In this document: in pieces, positions 41,901 through 49,300 of the stretch
Numbering within the stretch: the first letter of the stretch is position 1
Layout: the number at the start of each line of letters is the position of its first letter
NCBI GenBank assembly: GCA_946535435.1
Contig: CAMNDM010000026.1
Coordinates: forward strand, 1-50,237
DNA length: 50,237 nt
From: Physcocola sp002396385
Lineage (GTDB): Bacteria; Bacteroidota; Bacteroidia; Bacteroidales; Paludibacteraceae
Direction of reading: 5' to 3'
Position numbers and translations under genes: made by a program
The notes under the pieces: model-generated
What the model was told of the DNA's origin: nothing
The model's input: only the letters and a program-made list of their open reading frames with translations
Databases searched by the model: none

Positions 41901-44594
41901 AAATTCTATAAGGATGGTGGTTACGAATATGCCGTTTCAGACTGGATTGGTTTCAATATGCTGCCAGCTGATATGTATTATGTGACCGTCAACGACATTT
42001 ATGGTTGTCAGTATAAGGATTCTATTGAGGTAAAGGGTCCGGAAGACGGATTGCGTGTTACTGAAGCAATATATCCGATGGGGGCTGACCCAGAATGTAA
42101 TGCGGAAGACCGCCGCATAAAGTTTACTTGCACAGGTGGTTATTACCCATATTATTACAATGTGGTAAATCTGGATGAGGAAGTAAAAGACGATTATGAT
42201 GTTTCGGGTTCAGGTATGGCTAGCATTGATTATGTTGCCGATTCGAAAACTGAAAAGTATATTGAGAATGGGAAACAGCATATTGATTATACTTCTAAGA
42301 TGCTGAAACCTGGCCATTACGAGGTTTCTGTTATGGATACTATGGGATGTATCGCCAAATGGAAGCATGTGATAGATGTTAAGGCTAAGCACGTACTTAA
42401 CGCAGTTCCGCATGTTGATGTCTGTGATCCAGCTAGCGACAACAAACTAGAAATTTTGTATCCTTCAAACGATGCTAAGTCGTACGCCTTGTATATCGGT
42501 CACAGAACTCATTGTGTATATTATCCTTACTGTTCTGTTGACGATAAAAACGGCGGATTGCAAGTGAATGAGGGCAAGTCGGTTCATGTCCATAAATGTG
42601 ATGAAAGCTTGTATAAAGACTGCGACCATTTCGAAAATTGCCTTGAAAAACGAAATGCAGCTGCATCGACTATTAACTACAAGGATAAGGTGGGGAACTC
42701 ATGGATTTCCAAGACAGGCTTCGGCCTTTCTGGCATACCTTCTGGTACAATTGGAGTGTTGGTGACCATGGAAGATGGCTGTACTGCTTTTGATGAATAT
42801 GTATATAAGTCATCTGGCCTTCCTACTTCATTGGCTGAGGCTGGTACAGATCCTGTTAAATGTAATGGAGACAATACTGGTGCCCTTACTTTCAGTTTGT
42901 TTGGTGGTAATGACAGATACACAAGCATAAAACTTGATGGTGAGGATTTGGCGAAAACACATCCTCAATTGCAGATGATTACCACAACGGCAATACCGAT
43001 AAAAGACGAGTTTGGCGGTGAAAGCTACGATTATATTACTGATAAGAAAAACATATCAGTAAATAAACTTCTAAGCGATAAGTCGCTGTTCGAAGATCTG
43101 AGGAAGTATTACGATGGTGAGGCACTTTATAAAGAAGCTGTGGCTACTTTAGGCAAGAATGCTCCATTCACTGAAATTTCTAAAAAGGTCTCTGAATTAA
43201 AGCATGAGTATAGCTTGGTTAACTATGCTTTCCGTGTAGACAATTTGCTCGGTACTGTCAACTGGGAAGATGAACAAAAGAATAAAAAGCACATTCTTAC
43301 GGTTACGGATGAACAAGAGTGTGTAACCTCAATTGAATTTGATGTTTACCAACCAACTAAATTGAAACTGGAAGCCGGTGCTTCTGTGATATGTCCTGAC
43401 GGTTCAGGTAGGATATTCGCAAAATCTACTACTGGCGGTGTTCCTCCTTATGAGTACAGAATGAACGAGGCTACTGCCTCTGATTTCTCAGCTGTATTTA
43501 TTCCTTCTACAGGTAAGAAACCAAAGACGTATGAGGGTGTGGAGTTGCAGACTCCTGATGCCTATGAAGAATATTACGTGAATGAATATCACACAGGGGA
43601 TCACATACCAGCAGGTAGAGGAGCCGATCATTATATGTGGGTAAAAGATGCCAACGGATGTGAAATGAAGAGCGTTGAACCTACAACTCTCTCAGAAATT
43701 TGGGCTTGGGATAAAGTTGTGCAAGAACAGTTTATCAGCACATGGCATAATTATGGTGATGTTTTGGTTGTTGTCGACCCAACGGATTACAGTATGGTTC
43801 ACGAAGAAGCTATTTACGATAGTATGAAAGTTATTATTGTAATGGATGCTGAAGGTGAAGGAAAATTCGAGGGCATTATGCAACCAAAAGAGCTATATAC
43901 TTATGGCGTTAAGGAATGCTCTTATGATGGAGGTGGAGATTGTGGCGTAAAGAAAACTCTTTTTGGTACCTATACCACTTCTTGGGGTATTCCAGAAAAA
44001 GCAAAGGAAGATTACAACGAATATTTGGCAGATGATAACAAAACGTTGGAGCCTATCCATACCTACTTCGACAAGTTGGTGTCAGACGACGCTCAACGTC
44101 GTATGACTTTTGTGAAATTTCAAACTCCGGCTGGTAAAGAAGTTAATTTGAAGGATTTGATTGGGAATAAGACTGATTACCATCTCAACTTTATGGTTAG
44201 GGTAGTGGCATATGTAGGCGGTTGCGATATTGTAACCGAACATAATCCTTTGGTTCTTAACTTAAAGGGAGAAGAACCATTCCCTGATGCTCATTATAAA
44301 GATATTATTACTGTCGATGCTTTCCCTAATCCAATTGCAAAAGATGGTAAATGTACTTTGAAGGTTACTTTAAGTAATGAAGATAATGATTTCGAGTATT
44401 CGGTGTTTTCTCTCGATGGCAGGAAGTTACAAAATAAGAGGATTTCTTCTTATTCTAAACACGAAACTGTTGCGAAAGATGATGGCAATACTGATTACAT
44501 TTATGAATTTGAAATCAGCGGTCTTACAGAAACAAGCATTGTGAAAGTGACAACAGAAACGAATACGGCAGCAGTTAAAATTTTGGTGAAGTAA
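32964..44594 (+). CDS. Giant SprB-like T9SS type-A surface protein
   Basis: 3876 residues. Signal peptide MLTFKFFKRLLAFIVVLLVAVSADAQ. Residues about 30-520 and 525-910 are right-handed beta-helix-like (short repeats such as IENCTFNSNS and KDGTGNGTSWDDAMS). From about 915 to 3700 there are many SprB-type repeats starting CYGxxNGxxxVxYSG (near residues 1222, 1683, 2066, 2548) and CNGDNTGALTFSLFGG (near 3300), combined in larger modules with MHLEMNGW and TGGTAPYxFSI. The last ~97 residues (DAFPNPIAKDGKCTLKV, YSVFSLDGRKLQN, IVKVTTETN) are a type-A T9SS sorting domain. SprB in Flavobacterium is a gliding adhesin; here type A rather than B sorting is used. The first ~1.5 kb is visibly richer in A and T than the rest. 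Operon with the two genes downstream. Confidence 0.88.
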   Translation: MLTFKFFKRLLAFIVVLLVAVSADAQMKTYTVSNTNSSGPDSFQDAINTVNEKGGSWTIKFDLSTKDTIFLENIIKINDIDELRLVGKNNVIVPYNDIFSISINNIGNFSIESIRFEQENYNSIKKESFTERRITLTNNTKTLTVDYIKNCSFKGVGLYINGDKSISGHTIKEVSGCNFIDGILNTNSDKVSLVTDNLFEAKFNNNVSLQVFGTTNLVSNCRFNDAYLTSSFNGSCNTIKNCKFYETFVTNCIRCQNIELLEDCYFEGAKYGIRGEASTDGSKSKCKFVKKCTFKNCEVGIYTIDADSLVNSRFENGENGKYWIQQTKSWPNEIGVIKGCSFSGNYTDYGFLGNSQLSLGIIENCTFNSNSAGAYMLILPGVEITNDTFFISKNNSIINFNGSYKDACLFSQNTLIKSSPDIENYSIYSKVLTETPILNSIHLIDNNYVVQGTARDNTTVELYLNEENNDTIKYIGSALTGKNDGSFTFEVSKNKVNSRYPCFMATNLYPVDHTSDFSNISCESNLSIYVKKDGTGNGTSWDDAMSEDDFFDALPLAKEGTTFYVAAGEYERTVSSPIWLKNGIKVIGGYPAKAKEGAVSDPVNNHTVLKPSANPTDSKIMFSYMYNYDCGDGKQTAEFHNLDFLNTGLELKADNIVIDSCNFYECYNPVNIGCAQNLRISNSYFTKNKAKSNYSDYSIFIGSDPVAVIENCTFDEQPYTTAIRVDSYYDTASVRIINNTFLLRDRANTEWENDTENNHYLYFASKKWCLLQNNTFAIVDALGHMNVSKSMNKMYGRNISFYYNLFDVPGDDIIEIGGNGGLKYNFGGYNNTWKNKTYDVLAECKNILDVKKEGDDYVPVLAYNGGYTPTIKLLNDRLSDGKAIRWEKEVATDQRGVTRLKETCVGAYEFECSKGVFAVNKSSIKISKPYCYSQTGNGSVQLKIGNWLDGCKAYFYKGEKELWSVNALVDYHLKPTDNAVEDLYNGVRYVDSVVFNYSGLSGGSYSFVLEDLCGNKTITPITIDPIEKPAFVVSKSSKTELSCYNSTDGSIEITLVGGELELCGKASSYDIKGLEFTEKNRTVKATGLTPGSYRFVYGTTAKMCSDQADTTIVITAPDTVDAKCDFKDAYCAEIGGSATFDAKGGVGDYSVTIRDINGNVFKKESFAGKNTVTVGGMKLMTTYSAVVEDGNGCKAKELGGIRFWTKPIPELNTWLTPSNETCYGENNGRVKLKYSGNNDKDVLVVSAIGSDGKPHNTYFSETEGSVMIENLAPGEYTVKYDFGAEGCNTPGENATTIGKVTIGKVEKPTLLDVSDVTVIRCEGTTLSREIEVTNYNKKLYTWTLTKDDVDITSKVDATVPTTEEGEFVFKGLTAGDYVFSLVDQCGNPFSKSFTVLESIKKTMKVVDNSGGVSCEGKSDAYFDINVTNWNTGDKCSITNAETGKELEVSKTTKGTYISLFSYHLPGGKYNVDVTDLCGTTYPTVVVDLDELGKDSKFGLSLAEAASDAECNEDSRKISATVTGRETGSTYSYTLYQVTGEGEKVIDDKQKEVADKTYTSGKLDYGTYKLAAVTSEGCEASVERTFSASHSLTGTRLVCGENSHVELNYDGLIEGVSVKIGGKWSDIDFAEDADKSSFDCKGVVTDARVKETGCYTVAALSDYDLTGNQFEGVTAKASAVDQTCYGKDNGSIKVTYSGYKGKMQVVAYAVNDKGDKLPSVFDPEQKCLLISNLAPGAYNVQLGLSIEGCEVSGQSFDVAKAISIAVLEKPEFLEDRYGVAHNQCEGMAKGRMHLEMNGWKDGIYTWSLQRSFDQGKPAEYTHCGEKLNGATTFDLWSLPEGKTIFTMWDACDTIYKKVENIKAAYVGPVKIKMGDCTPISCADRTDGSVTFVASHWDIPYQASVILDGDTALKDFRPVIKADGKAYFELKGQGAGIYQLATKDACERTVDSEPFDFTAFSAQNGMLTVKAVFDEDAEECEIGKRVIKATATGGTAPYIFSIEKNGTAVETSEAIDATSYGSKLLGEGKYTVSVTDKTDCKAVYGEDLTIKSEKLNVKLGTLANIEQTCYGKNNAGVSVSYSGFDTEVAKLRLLVTEKTEAETKKTYEAYADANEGTLAYTELPTGAYEVKVQLLGINGCEMNNGVLLEKEVEFKPLEEPRFLEDNYFSEDNKCENIGKGRMHLEMMGWAPDVYTWTIKRAGQTDAELKKHTHCGDKLPNGATAFDLWTLPEGENVFTMWDACGYKYTKTADIKADYVAPLTIDTVNSKAYSCEGRTDGRFTFVAWPWDIEDSAAVLKDGNIGLKDFKPEVKDGKAYFELKGQGAGVYTLVTTDLCGREESNENNFTDFSAKNGRLTVDVDFDAEAAKCDVEKRIFKVTAKGGTAPYVYSITKGDATVQTTEATEKKSFNSQLLTDGTYVVTVTDKTDCKAVYDDGLTIKPSHTMKAKNRDVICGDTKQSLVFASIDNGSTLGTNYTAVDESGKEYLPLQDEWTQYGICTFELPTNVILKGMIAKVDEQCSVYTDLEAMPLDESALAEAKVTIDTLIHQRCYGIDNAELRVDYSGPKTTYDMKLRLKNVDNPDVIVDTENKHGEELQFKFKDLAPGNYELYLVQAVGKCDAGLEPRKIQDISIKAIPHPFELIWDTVIQSTCYSKMNGNPAIEVHGWSEGNCTWELNKFNVDKGDYELEAKNTDAYPVSGDSAYWSSDHLDAGRYIISWTDYCHNTVLKKFEIDPLKEPSLKVLASSNTDLKCGYDKAYVDFHYEGGVPMNKRILIKYIPVGSSDEDWDFTTEELKAENTYRLYGFTPGSGNMGHKKAEGTDYVLTDEDSGLPDGKYHIFYEDATKKCQGDDVHATVEVQRPYVNLNLAKQDVLCFSENYGVINLVPTRSSKDVTIKYQFMDEFKQSKVERTEGQNFGEVIFKNPVEQKTVFQNRKNFLSYVFYDVESVSLEAKSMPQDELYKLMQDSIKKRGTNMRNPLSKFYKDGGYEYAVSDWIGFNMLPADMYYVTVNDIYGCQYKDSIEVKGPEDGLRVTEAIYPMGADPECNAEDRRIKFTCTGGYYPYYYNVVNLDEEVKDDYDVSGSGMASIDYVADSKTEKYIENGKQHIDYTSKMLKPGHYEVSVMDTMGCIAKWKHVIDVKAKHVLNAVPHVDVCDPASDNKLEILYPSNDAKSYALYIGHRTHCVYYPYCSVDDKNGGLQVNEGKSVHVHKCDESLYKDCDHFENCLEKRNAAASTINYKDKVGNSWISKTGFGLSGIPSGTIGVLVTMEDGCTAFDEYVYKSSGLPTSLAEAGTDPVKCNGDNTGALTFSLFGGNDRYTSIKLDGEDLAKTHPQLQMITTTAIPIKDEFGGESYDYITDKKNISVNKLLSDKSLFEDLRKYYDGEALYKEAVATLGKNAPFTEISKKVSELKHEYSLVNYAFRVDNLLGTVNWEDEQKNKKHILTVTDEQECVTSIEFDVYQPTKLKLEAGASVICPDGSGRIFAKSTTGGVPPYEYRMNEATASDFSAVFIPSTGKKPKTYEGVELQTPDAYEEYYVNEYHTGDHIPAGRGADHYMWVKDANGCEMKSVEPTTLSEIWAWDKVVQEQFISTWHNYGDVLVVVDPTDYSMVHEEAIYDSMKVIIVMDAEGEGKFEGIMQPKELYTYGVKECSYDGGGDCGVKKTLFGTYTTSWGIPEKAKEDYNEYLADDNKTLEPIHTYFDKLVSDDAQRRMTFVKFQTPAGKEVNLKDLIGNKTDYHLNFMVRVVAYVGGCDIVTEHNPLVLNLKGEEPFPDAHYKDIITVDAFPNPIAKDGKCTLKVTLSNEDNDFEYSVFSLDGRKLQNKRISSYSKHETVAKDDGNTDYIYEFEISGLTETSIVKVTTETNTAAVKILVK

Positions 44595-44606
44595 CAAGGA
44601 TTGGAA

Positions 44607-46319
44607 ATGAAAAAAGCATATATAGTATTAGCGTCTTTCTTGTTACTGATTCAAGTACAGCTGAAGGCGGTGGAAATTACACCTGACGCTATTGACTTCA
44701 AAAAAGGTTTGACGGCGAGTGGCGGACTCAGCTTCAACAACACTTTTTATCAAGGAAGCGACAGCCTGATCAAGCGTGACCCTTATGTGTACACGCTTTG
44801 TGGTACTCTCAACCTCAACTACATCGGTATTGACCTTCCATTTAGTTTTGCACTAAGCAATACCAGTAAGGAATATACCCAGCCGTTTAACCGCTTCCAA
44901 ATTGCACCGCAATACAAATGGGTGAAACTGTATTTGGGTAGCACCAGTATGACCTTCTCTCCCTACACATTGGCTGGTCACGACTTCCGGGGTGTGGGTG
45001 TGGAACTGACTCCAAAAAATTGGTACGTGGGGGCTATGTACGGGCGTTTCCTGAAGGCGATTGAGTACGATCCGCTTGAAAAGAATATCGACGATGTGTC
45101 GTACAAGCGGATGGGGTATGCCGCCAAGGTGGGGTGGACGGGCGCTTCAACTTCGGTTAACGCTACTTTCTTTCATGCCGAGGACGACGTGAACTCGTTG
45201 AAATACGATGTGCCTGCCGAGGCTGACCTGCATCCCAAAGAGAACACGGCAATCAGCGCATATATTCGTCAGGCGTTGTTCAAATATTTCTTTGTGCAGG
45301 CCGAGTATGCTTTTTCGCTCTATAATACCGATATTCGAACTGCAGAGGGTGCACCTGCCGAAGGCTCTACTTTCGCCGACAAGTTGTTTGGCCGGAAGGG
45401 CAACGACCGTTTTGTGGATGCGCTGAATGCTTCTGTGGGTTATGCCGGACCGGTTTGGGGACTCTCGTTCTGTTATGAGCGTATAGCCCCTTACTACCAG
45501 ACATTGGGTGGTTACTATTTTACCGACGACAAGGAAGACTATACCTTGGCGCCTTATGTGAAGTTTTTGGGTGGAAAGTTGAATGTGAGTGGTAAGTTGG
45601 GGTTTGAGTTCAACAACCTCAACAACCTCAAAGCCAATGACAACCGTAGGGTTGTTGGGTCGGTGACGGGTGCTTTTAGCGATGGTAAGCATTGGACGTC
45701 TTCGCTTTCATATTCCAACTTTTCCAATTATACCAAATATAAGAAACAGGCTTACCCCTATTATGTCGACCAACTCGACACCCTCAATTTTTACCAGGTT
45801 AACCAGAATCTGACGGGTATGCTGGGTTACAATTGGGGCGATACTATTCGTACACAAGGTGTGGCCGGCACTGCCAGCTACCAGTTTGGAAACCAGGAAA
45901 AGGGAGATGTATCGTTTGCCAAACAGCGTGTCTGGAGTTCATCGCTCAATTTTTCTCAAAATTTTGTTAAACGGCGCGTCAATTGGGGCGCTTCTGTCAG
46001 TATGAACTACGCCGACGCCTCCCAGATGGAAAACCTCTTCTGGGGGCCAGGCTTGAACGGAGGCTGGCACAATAAGAGCGGACAGTTAAACGTAACAGCC
46101 GGTGTGGCCTATAACGTAAACGACTTGAATGGCAAGCGTTACAGTTCTTTGCTCAACAGCAATGCGGGTTTCACTTATTCGCTGAAGCAGATCGACCAAA
46201 AGTTCGGTAACCACGCCGTTAACGGTAATGTTGGACTCACCAACTGGTTAGAGACCAACAGCAAAACACGAAACGACTTCGAGTTTTTGGCAACCCTCAG
46301 TTATTCTGTCAATTTTTAA
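44607..46319 (+). CDS. Outer membrane beta-barrel protein, unknown
   Basis: 570 residues from ATG 44607 (MKKAYIVLASFLLLIQVQLKA); TTG 44601 in frame is less likely. The mature part has alternating strands throughout: GLTASGGLSFNNTFY, GVGVELTPKNWYVGAMYGRF, GYAAKVGWTGASTSVNATFF, YFFVQAEYAFSLY, LNVSGKLGFEFNN, SSSLNFSQNFVKRRVNWGASVSMNY, and a final aromatic strand (FEFLATLSYSVNF). I recognise no named family. It starts 12 bases after the giant cargo gene, so it may export or anchor that protein or its metalloprotease neighbour. It does not resemble PorP/SprF at the motif level. Confidence 0.8.
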   Translation: MKKAYIVLASFLLLIQVQLKAVEITPDAIDFKKGLTASGGLSFNNTFYQGSDSLIKRDPYVYTLCGTLNLNYIGIDLPFSFALSNTSKEYTQPFNRFQIAPQYKWVKLYLGSTSMTFSPYTLAGHDFRGVGVELTPKNWYVGAMYGRFLKAIEYDPLEKNIDDVSYKRMGYAAKVGWTGASTSVNATFFHAEDDVNSLKYDVPAEADLHPKENTAISAYIRQALFKYFFVQAEYAFSLYNTDIRTAEGAPAEGSTFADKLFGRKGNDRFVDALNASVGYAGPVWGLSFCYERIAPYYQTLGGYYFTDDKEDYTLAPYVKFLGGKLNVSGKLGFEFNNLNNLKANDNRRVVGSVTGAFSDGKHWTSSLSYSNFSNYTKYKKQAYPYYVDQLDTLNFYQVNQNLTGMLGYNWGDTIRTQGVAGTASYQFGNQEKGDVSFAKQRVWSSSLNFSQNFVKRRVNWGASVSMNYADASQMENLFWGPGLNGGWHNKSGQLNVTAGVAYNVNDLNGKRYSSLLNSNAGFTYSLKQIDQKFGNHAVNGNVGLTNWLETNSKTRNDFEFLATLSYSVNF

Positions 46320-46353
46320 TAAATTTCGAATTCTTTATAGATAGACAATTCAT

Positions 46354-49300
46354 ATGAAAACCTTTCTTAAGTTCATCATCACTGCCGTATTGCTTTTAAC
46401 CACGGGCCACTTACAGGCCCAATCTACGGTCTATCCTATCCAACTCAATGCGGTTATGTTGCCGCCTTATACCAATTGTTTGGGCGATTATTTCAACTCG
46501 GGTGCGAACCGTGTGCAGGTAAAAGCCATATTGAGGGATATGAGCAAATACGATAATAGTTTGCGCTTTAGTTTATCGGTAAAGGTCAAGACTGGTAATA
46601 CTGTTGTATTAGAGAGTGCTACTCCGTACCCAATCGAATTGTCTAACGCTAATGTTATTAACGATTTAAGAAATTATGTGAGCCTTTTGTTTACACCAGA
46701 AGCCAATAATACGGGTGTACGTTCGAAAGGCGATTATGCGAAAAACGGATACTGTTTGCCTGAAGGTGCTTATGAGTTTGTCTTCCAAGTATTTGATTTT
46801 TATAAGAAGAACGTCCCATTAAGTGAACCATTTAGTATGTTCTGCTATCTGAATCAGGCAGAAGCTCCTGTCGCTGTTTACCCTGAAGATGGAGCATGTG
46901 GAGTCAATAAGGCTATAGGTTTGTATGATAATGGTGTACAGTTCCAGTGGATGGATCCGATTGCCTACGGACCATCGAACAAAGTATATGAGTTTGTGCT
47001 GACCGAGAAAAGTAATAGTACTAACCTTGCTGCTAACATGTTTTCTGAAATAACTGCGGAAAACAAGATGATGATGCCTGTCTATAGCGATAAAGTTTAT
47101 AACAATACTTTCCGTTATGTACCTCTTTCTGCTAATTTTCAGAAAGGGAAAGAGTATTGTTGGTATGTGATTGCCAAGGGGAACAATATAACAGGAGAAA
47201 AAGATGGTTATTATGCCTTTAAAAACAAAGGTGTTAGTAACAAGAATTGTTTTACTTATGGAGAATGTCCTGCGAAGGAAGAGATTTTCGATAACACCAA
47301 AGTGAAAAAGACCGACGATAAACTGAAAGTCGTCCTTGAGAAGGTGGATGTTAACCAGGAGGAAAAGAGTGCCGAGGCCTTTTGGAAACCGGAAAAAGGT
47401 GACTTCTGCAAGTACTACGTCTACTATTACCGAACAGACTTGACTGACGCGTCGGCAGAAAAAGCGGTAATAGATGGATTAAGTTCACTTTCTACTGTGC
47501 TGAAAAACTTGGAACCTGGTAAGGAATATGCTTGTTACGTGATTGGCGCAACCAATTGTAACAAGGAAAATGAGCCGGAAATACTCTCCCCCAAAAGTGA
47601 CGAATATAAGTTCAAATTAGCAGAGATAAAGATGGGCTCGGATAACTGTGAGGCCAATCTGGAACTAATGGCGTGTGACAACTTGTTGGAGACGCTGGAT
47701 GTTAAAGACTATTTCTATGGAACAACCAGCGGTGAGATTATAACTGTAACCAAAATTACAAATAAAGGGTCCGATAATTCGTTCTCTGGTGAAGGTATCG
47801 TATCGTGCACTTTGTTAAAAAACAAACTGGGCTTGAATGTGAAGTTCGATAACATCTATATCAATTCTGACCGTTACTTGTGTAAAGGAGAGGTAAGGGT
47901 TGTGCATAACGATGTTGATAACCTGGTGATAAATCTGAATGATTTTGCCGGTAAAAAACAGGGTGCGGATAAGGCAAAACAACAAGAAAATCTAGGTACA
48001 GAAGTTAATAGTTTAGACGAGGCTAAGAACTATAAGAACCAAACCATCATTTATAATGGAGAACTCTATGCTGTAGATTCAGAGGGAAACCCTGAGAAAG
48101 TTGGTAAGGTAATGAAACCTGATGAAACTTGTGATTTGCCGTCAAGTGGTTTGGATAATGAAGACGGTGTGATAGTCTTCGATGTTGAGAAAGGTTTGAA
48201 CGGTGAAAAGTACGATCCTTATATTGACAAATCTCCGTCTCCGTTTACTGCCGAATTGGTGAAGAAGAGTTACGAGTGGCAGTATTCTACTTACCCTATT
48301 GCATGGATTTCTATGGTTGAGGGTGAGGTAAGATGGATTACTGCTGAAATTGGCGACAAGAGACAGTCGGAATCTACATTAAAGCTTGAGGATATTGACT
48401 TCTATTGCTATGCTGCCGATGGTAATGCGGTAAAACTCGACAAAGAGACCTACGGGAACAAGGTGAAACTTAAAATCTATGGAGGTAAAAAGAACACCTC
48501 GTTGAAGATTTATGCCCGTAAAAAGGCTGAAAAAGTAAATGGTCAGTGTCCTGACGACGAAAAAACGGTGGGTGTGGTGAATATCTACAGTATGTCGCAC
48601 CAAACTAAGAAGATTTTGCTTGCACCTGTGCTTAATGAAATGACGTTGAACATAGAGCAAATGCAAAATGAGGTCAATAAGATGTTTGCGCCTTTAGGCA
48701 AGACGTTTGAGTTTACCAAAGGAAATGCGTTTACTGCTGACAATGAACCAGAATTGGAATTAATACTGATGGATGGTATTAATACTGCTGATGGCGCAAA
48801 ACATTTTAGTAAGGAAACGGATGAAATGAAGTATATACGTCAGCGATATACTCAATTTGCTTCTGATTTTTCAGATTACGACGCTTGTTTGTTTTTAATC
48901 CCAACTGCTCAAAAATTAGGTTTACAGGGTTATATGCCTCTAAATAAAAGCGTGGGTTATATAATTGTTGGTGAAAACAATGACGTGAAATTAGATGCTA
49001 ATACCATTGCTCATGAGTTGTGTCATGGACTCTATGATATTCAGCATGTGTTTGACTATAATGGGGTCGGTGAAGGTGATTTGCCAGAAAATATAATGGA
49101 TTATCCTGACATGGATTCTAATGTTAGCGAACGTTATCTGACCAAGTATTATCAGTGGGTAGGTGTAGAAAATGGTCAACTTATTCATTTGTCTTTCTTG
49201 GATGATACTGAAGATGCAGAGGGTTTATTTGATGTTTTAAAATGTATGAAAAATACGGTCGCTCAACCTGGTAAGGCTTTGGGAATTTGTGGGTTGAAGG